Position numbers and translations under genes: made by a program. This document shows positions 60,998 through 64,000 of a stretch of 64,000 nucleotides of DNA, in pieces. Numbering within the stretch: the stretch's first letter is position 1; every line of letters starts with the position of its first letter. Source of the DNA: Kaistella sp. (GTDB lineage Bacteria > Bacteroidota > Bacteroidia > Flavobacteriales > Weeksellaceae); assembly GCA_019459085.1 (NCBI GenBank), contig JAIBEW010000029.1, positions 124,001 to 188,000 on the forward strand. The letters run 5' to 3'. The notes beneath the pieces were generated by a model. It saw only the letters and a program-made list of their open reading frames with translations, was not told the DNA's origin and ran no database searches.

Positions 60998-61023
60998 AAA
61001 TCTCCCCTGATTAGGAGAGATTT
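60998..61023 (-). terminator. Terminator of accD
   Basis: AAATCTCCCCT/AGGAGAGATTT, a stem with one mismatch, 23 bases after the accD stop; the minus-strand T run after it is broken by one C. Confidence 0.55.
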
Positions 61024-61045
61024 TTATCATTTTGTTACAAATCCC

Positions 61046-61897
61046 TTAAGAATGAACCATAAGGTTAACGGTTTTTGATACTTTTTCTTTGATCTCAGTT
61101 CGTTTCACAATGAAATCTACAAATCCTTTTTCCTGCAGAAATTCCGAGGTCTGGAAACCTTCAGGCAAATCTTTTCCGATGGTTTCGCGGATGACTCTAG
61201 GTCCTGCAAAGCCGATCAAAGCTCCCGGTTCCGCCATAATAATGTCGGCCGTCATGGCGAAAGAAGCGGTAATTCCGCCGAAAGTTGGATCACACAGATA
61301 TGCGATGTAAAGAAGTCCGGCTTCAGAAAGCTGTGCTAGTTTCGACTGTACTTTTGCGAGTTGCATCAGTGAATAAGTCGCTTCCTGCATTCTGGCTCCT
61401 CCGGACTGACATATAATCATGTACGGAAGTCTGTTCTCAATACAGTAATCAACAGCGCGTCTGATTTTTTCACCCATCACAGATCCTAAAGATCCACCGA
61501 TAAAGGCAAAATCCATACACGAAACCACCATTTTGGTTCCGTTTACGGTTCCTACAGCGTTTCTGATGGAATCTTTAAGTTTTGTCTTTGCAGAAACTTC
61601 TTTCAGACGGTCAACATAAGGTTTGGTATCCTTAAAATTCAGCATGTCTACACTTTCCACATTGGCGTCGAGTTCCTGAAAGTTATTCTCATCAAAAAGA
61701 ATGGAGAAGAACTCATTGCTCCCAATTCTTACGTGAAAACCGTCTTCAGGCGACACATAATTATTAGCCTTAAGTTCTTCGTGCTCAATAACTTTTCCTG
61801 TGGGAGTCTGATGCCAAAGTCCTTTCGGGACATCTTTCTTGTCTTCCGTGGAAGTGGTGATATTTTTTGTTTTTCGTTTAAACCAGTCGAATGCCAT
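61046..61897 (-). CDS. accD: Acetyl-CoA carboxylase carboxyltransferase beta subunit without zinc ribbon
   Basis: With AccA it transfers the carboxyl group from biotin to acetyl-CoA for fatty-acid synthesis. The 283-residue protein has the crotonase-like core ([20 protein letters not shown] near 128, [16 protein letters not shown] near 163, [13 protein letters not shown] near 227). The N-terminal zinc ribbon with four cysteines found in most AccD proteins is not conserved: the region 26-55 ([15 protein letters not shown]...[14 protein letters not shown]) has no cysteine. This is typical of Flavobacteriia as I remember them. Confidence 0.95.
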   Translation of the reverse strand: MAFDWFKRKTKNITTSTEDKKDVPKGLWHQTPTGKVIEHEELKANNYVSPEDGFHVRIGSNEFFSILFDENNFQELDANVESVDMLNFKDTKPYVDRLKEVSAKTKLKDSIRNAVGTVNGTKMVVSCMDFAFIGGSLGSVMGEKIRRAVDYCIENRLPYMIICQSGGARMQEATYSLMQLAKVQSKLAQLSEAGLLYIAYLCDPTFGGITASFAMTADIIMAEPGALIGFAGPRVIRETIGKDLPEGFQTSEFLQEKGFVDFIVKRTEIKEKVSKTVNLMVHS

Positions 61898-61938
61898 TGT
61901 TGAAATTTTAAATTAAAAACTCTGAATTTTTAACCGTG

Positions 61939-61946
61939 CAAATTTA
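61939..61946 (-). promoter_or_regulatory. -7 box of accD
   Basis: TAAATTTG on the minus strand, 41 bases before the accD ATG. Confidence 0.5.
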
Positions 61947-61998
61947 GTTTATTAATTCAATTTAAGAAAAAGATGTACTCTTTAAACCGTGAAATTGA

Positions 61999-63069
61999 TT
62001 ATTTCAGCGTATTTACGTTGTTCAGATCTTCAAACGCCTGTACCAATCTTGTAATGAAGGTTTCTTCACCTTTTCTAACCCATACTCTAGGGTCATAGAA
62101 TTTCTTGTTAGGTTTATCGTCGCCGTCCGGATTTCCGATTTGAGCCTTAAGATACTCCAGGTTATTCACCATATAATCGCGGATTCCTTCGGTATAGGCA
62201 AACTGCAGATCAGTATCGATATTCATTTTAATGGCACCGTAACTGATGGCTTCTCTGATTTCTTCAACAGTTGAACCTGATCCGCCGTGGAAAACGAAGT
62301 TTACAGGTTTTTCTCCGGTTCCGAATTTCTCCTGAACATATTTTTGGGAGTTGTCAAGAATTTTTGGAGTCAGTTTTACATTGCCCGGTTTGTAAACGCC
62401 GTGAACATTTCCGAAAGCAGCAGCAATGGTAAAGTTCGGCGAGATTGCTTTCAATCTTTCATAAGCGTAAGCCACTTCATCGGGCTGTGTATACAGTTTT
62501 GAAGAGTCCACACCGGAATTGTCAACTCCGTCTTCCTCACCACCGGTTACCCCAAGTTCAATTTCCAGAGTAATTCCGATTTTAGCCATTCTTTCGAAAT
62601 ATTTACATGAAATATCCATGTTTTCTTCAATCGGCTCTTCAGATAAATCAAGCATGTGTGAAGAATAAAGAGATTTTCCGGTCTGTGCGAAAAATTCTTC
62701 GTTGCCTTGCATCAATCCATCAATCCATGGCAAAAGTTTTTTGGCACAATGGTCGGTATGAAGGATTACGGTTGCGCCGTACGCTTCCGCCAAAGTGTGA
62801 ATGTGTTTTGCACCTGCAATTCCTCCTAAAATAGCTGCTTTCTGAGCATCGTTGCTCATTCCTTTTCCTGCATTAAACGCTGCACCGCCGTTTGAAAACT
62901 GAATAATCACAGGCGAATTGAGTTTTGCCGCCGTTTCCATTGTTGCATTCACATTGCTGGAGCCAATCACATTAACTGCGGGAAGTGCATATTTGTTTTC
63001 TTTGGCGTGCTGAAAAATGTCGGTAACCATTTGACCTGTGGCAACTCCTGCCGGAAAAAGTCTGCTCAT
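61999..63069 (-). CDS. fbaA: Class II fructose-bisphosphate aldolase
   Basis: A zinc-dependent aldolase for fructose-1,6-bisphosphate in glycolysis and gluconeogenesis. The 356-residue protein has the zinc and catalytic pattern VILHTDHCAKKLLPW (near 105), the second zinc site ELGVTGGEEDGV (near 172), FGNVHGVYKPGN (near 220) and the phosphate loop HGGSGSTVEEI (near 260). It belongs to the class IIA (E. coli FbaA) subgroup. It is read in the same direction as accD, 101 bases upstream. Confidence 0.97.
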   Translation of the reverse strand: MSRLFPAGVATGQMVTDIFQHAKENKYALPAVNVIGSSNVNATMETAAKLNSPVIIQFSNGGAAFNAGKGMSNDAQKAAILGGIAGAKHIHTLAEAYGATVILHTDHCAKKLLPWIDGLMQGNEEFFAQTGKSLYSSHMLDLSEEPIEENMDISCKYFERMAKIGITLEIELGVTGGEEDGVDNSGVDSSKLYTQPDEVAYAYERLKAISPNFTIAAAFGNVHGVYKPGNVKLTPKILDNSQKYVQEKFGTGEKPVNFVFHGGSGSTVEEIREAISYGAIKMNIDTDLQFAYTEGIRDYMVNNLEYLKAQIGNPDGDDKPNKKFYDPRVWVRKGEETFITRLVQAFEDLNNVNTLK

Positions 63070-63136
63070 AATATTGTATTTAAAGAGTTTGATATATATT
63101 TTGAAGTGTAAAGTTACTATTTTTATGCAGAAAACC

Positions 63137-64000
63137 TCAGTTCCTTTTGTCTTTTCCCCAAAGTAATTTCTGCCTGATCGTCTCGTAAAAACTCAGATTG
63201 GTTGGGTGGATAAGTGAAATCTGGAATTTTGCTTTTTTCAGAATAATTTCCACATCAGTATCCATATTTACCAACCTGGAATCCAGGGAAAGTGAATACT
63301 GCGGAATGCGGCTTTCAACTCTCAGACGGATTTCCACATCATCATTAACGATTAAAGGCCTCACATTCAGGTTGTGCGGAGCGATTGGAGTGATGGAAAA
63401 ATTATGATTATTCGGAGTGATGATCGGACCGCCGCAACTCAGCGAGTACGCCGTGGAACCGGTTGGAGTAGAAATAATAACACCATCGCCCCAAAAAACA
63501 TTCAGAAACTCCCCGTTGATGTAGGAATCTATCGTGATCATCGCGGTGGTTTCTTTCCGGGAAATGGTTATATCGTTCAGCGCAAACGGGAAAAAATCAG
63601 TTTTTTCGGGCGAAATTATTTCAATGACGGATCTTTTGCTGATTTTCACATGTCCGCGGATGATGTCATCGAGTTCAAGAAAAACGCCGTCTTTTGTAAA
63701 ACTCGAAAGAAATCCAAGTCTGCCGGTGTTTACTCCAACAATCGGAATATCAAGATCCTGAACAAAAAGCAGGGAAGTTACAATGGTTCCGTCGCCGCCG
63801 AAGGTAAAAAACCAGTCGACATTCTGTTCTGAAAGGTCTTCTTTTCCTGAAAAGGTCTTAAAATCACTCGAAAACTGCATTGCTGCCGCCATCTCCGAAT
63901 ACAGAACCGATTCAACACCCCTTTTTTCGAGTTCTTCTATAATTTTACTGAGGTAGATAAAAGTATCCGCGTCTTTTTTTTGGGTGTAAATTGCCGCTTT
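63137..64000 (-). CDS. nadK: NAD kinase, start codon just outside the window
   Basis: It phosphorylates NAD to NADP. 287 residues are visible, from AAIYTQKKDADTF at the window edge to the TAA at 63137, so only about one or two codons are missing. It has the GGDG loop in TFGGDGTIVTSL (near 75), NTGRLGFLSS (near 103) and the substrate motif TPTGSTAYSLSCGGP (near 185). The ATG at 63892 inside the frame is not the start: 36 more in-frame codons upstream read as the normal N-terminal Rossmann strand. Confidence 0.95.
   Translation of the reverse strand, partial: KAAIYTQKKDADTFIYLSKIIEELEKRGVESVLYSEMAAAMQFSSDFKTFSGKEDLSEQNVDWFFTFGGDGTIVTSLLFVQDLDIPIVGVNTGRLGFLSSFTKDGVFLELDDIIRGHVKISKRSVIEIISPEKTDFFPFALNDITISRKETTAMITIDSYINGEFLNVFWGDGVIISTPTGSTAYSLSCGGPIITPNNHNFSITPIAPHNLNVRPLIVNDDVEIRLRVESRIPQYSLSLDSRLVNMDTDVEIILKKAKFQISLIHPTNLSFYETIRQKLLWGKDKRN

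Noticed and set aside
63137-63892. NAD kinase starting at the internal ATG 63892
   Set aside because: The frame continues upstream to the window edge with the normal first beta strand (AAIYTQKKDADTF).
1-64000. CRISPR arrays, prophage, transposase, integrase or restriction systems
   Set aside because: I found no regularly spaced direct repeats, no cas genes and no transposase-like or phage-like protein in any frame.

Overview
The window looks like the chromosome of a member of the Bacteroidota, class Flavobacteriia, most likely the Chryseobacterium/Kaistella/Epilithonimonas group of Weeksellaceae. I infer this from the protein families (DUF3078, DUF5687, DUF6122, 2TM-domain proteins, S46 dipeptidyl-peptidase, lone LytTR/histidine-kinase pairs), the A+T-rich spacers, the near absence of Shine-Dalgarno sequences, and many copies of the Bacteroidota -7 promoter box TAnnTTTG in front of genes. 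It is gene-dense (about 68 protein genes and one tRNA), on both strands. I see no insertion sequence, prophage, integrase or CRISPR array. The left edge cuts the penicillin-binding protein 2 gene after its N-terminal part; the right edge removes about the start codon of NAD kinase.

Layout. 1-2841 (-): mreB-mreC-mreD-mrdA, the rod-shape and cell-wall elongation operon. 3067-6973 (+): hemA-hemC-hemD-hemE, early haem synthesis from glutamyl-tRNA to coproporphyrinogen III. 6976-10215: outer-membrane DUF3078 protein, rhomboid protease, DprA. 10401-11759: glutamate dehydrogenase. 11932-17125: small secreted protein, YkgJ-type cysteine-cluster protein, group III truncated haemoglobin, cation/proton antiporter, DUF6122 protein, AlkD-like glycosylase, HflX and a SemiSWEET. 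17241-19451: an S46 peptidase of DPP7 type. 19608-22662: a minus-strand group with RtcB ligase, release factor H, a TPR protein that seems to have lost its start codon, and upstream a 35-residue micropeptide gene with its own promoter and terminator. 22741-28210: lipoproteins, methylmalonyl-CoA mutase large subunit, RF1. 28332-31415: divergent class I and class II fumarases. 31490-36178: a five-gene unit with a 2TM histidine kinase, a 2TM protein, a LytTR regulator and an ABC exporter. 36323-38842: ClpC. 39001-48625: glycosyltransferases, SufE, tRNA-Val, FolC, a lone TolC, SprT-like protein, mannose-1-phosphate guanylyltransferase, a GNAT acetyltransferase, Bcp and endonuclease III. 48628-55959: multi-PAS kinase with receiver, DUF885 lipoprotein, ExbB-ExbD-TonB-like system. 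55962-64000: SpmAB-like protein, EF-G paralogue, DUF6973-like protein, AccD, class II aldolase, NAD kinase.

The points most worth a second look are: (1) the RtcB-PrfH ribosome-repair pair with its broken or fused TPR partner and the adjacent micropeptide; (2) an EF-G paralogue whose catalytic DTPGH histidine is Phe and whose NKxD motif is NQMD; (3) two housekeeping enzymes that have lost their metal-binding cysteines (endonuclease III contains no cysteine at all, AccD has no zinc ribbon); (4) the kinase/2TM/LytTR/ABC-exporter unit; and (5) dispersed GC-rich or hairpin-forming intergenic elements. Function calls come from recognised motifs and family memory; no database search was possible.
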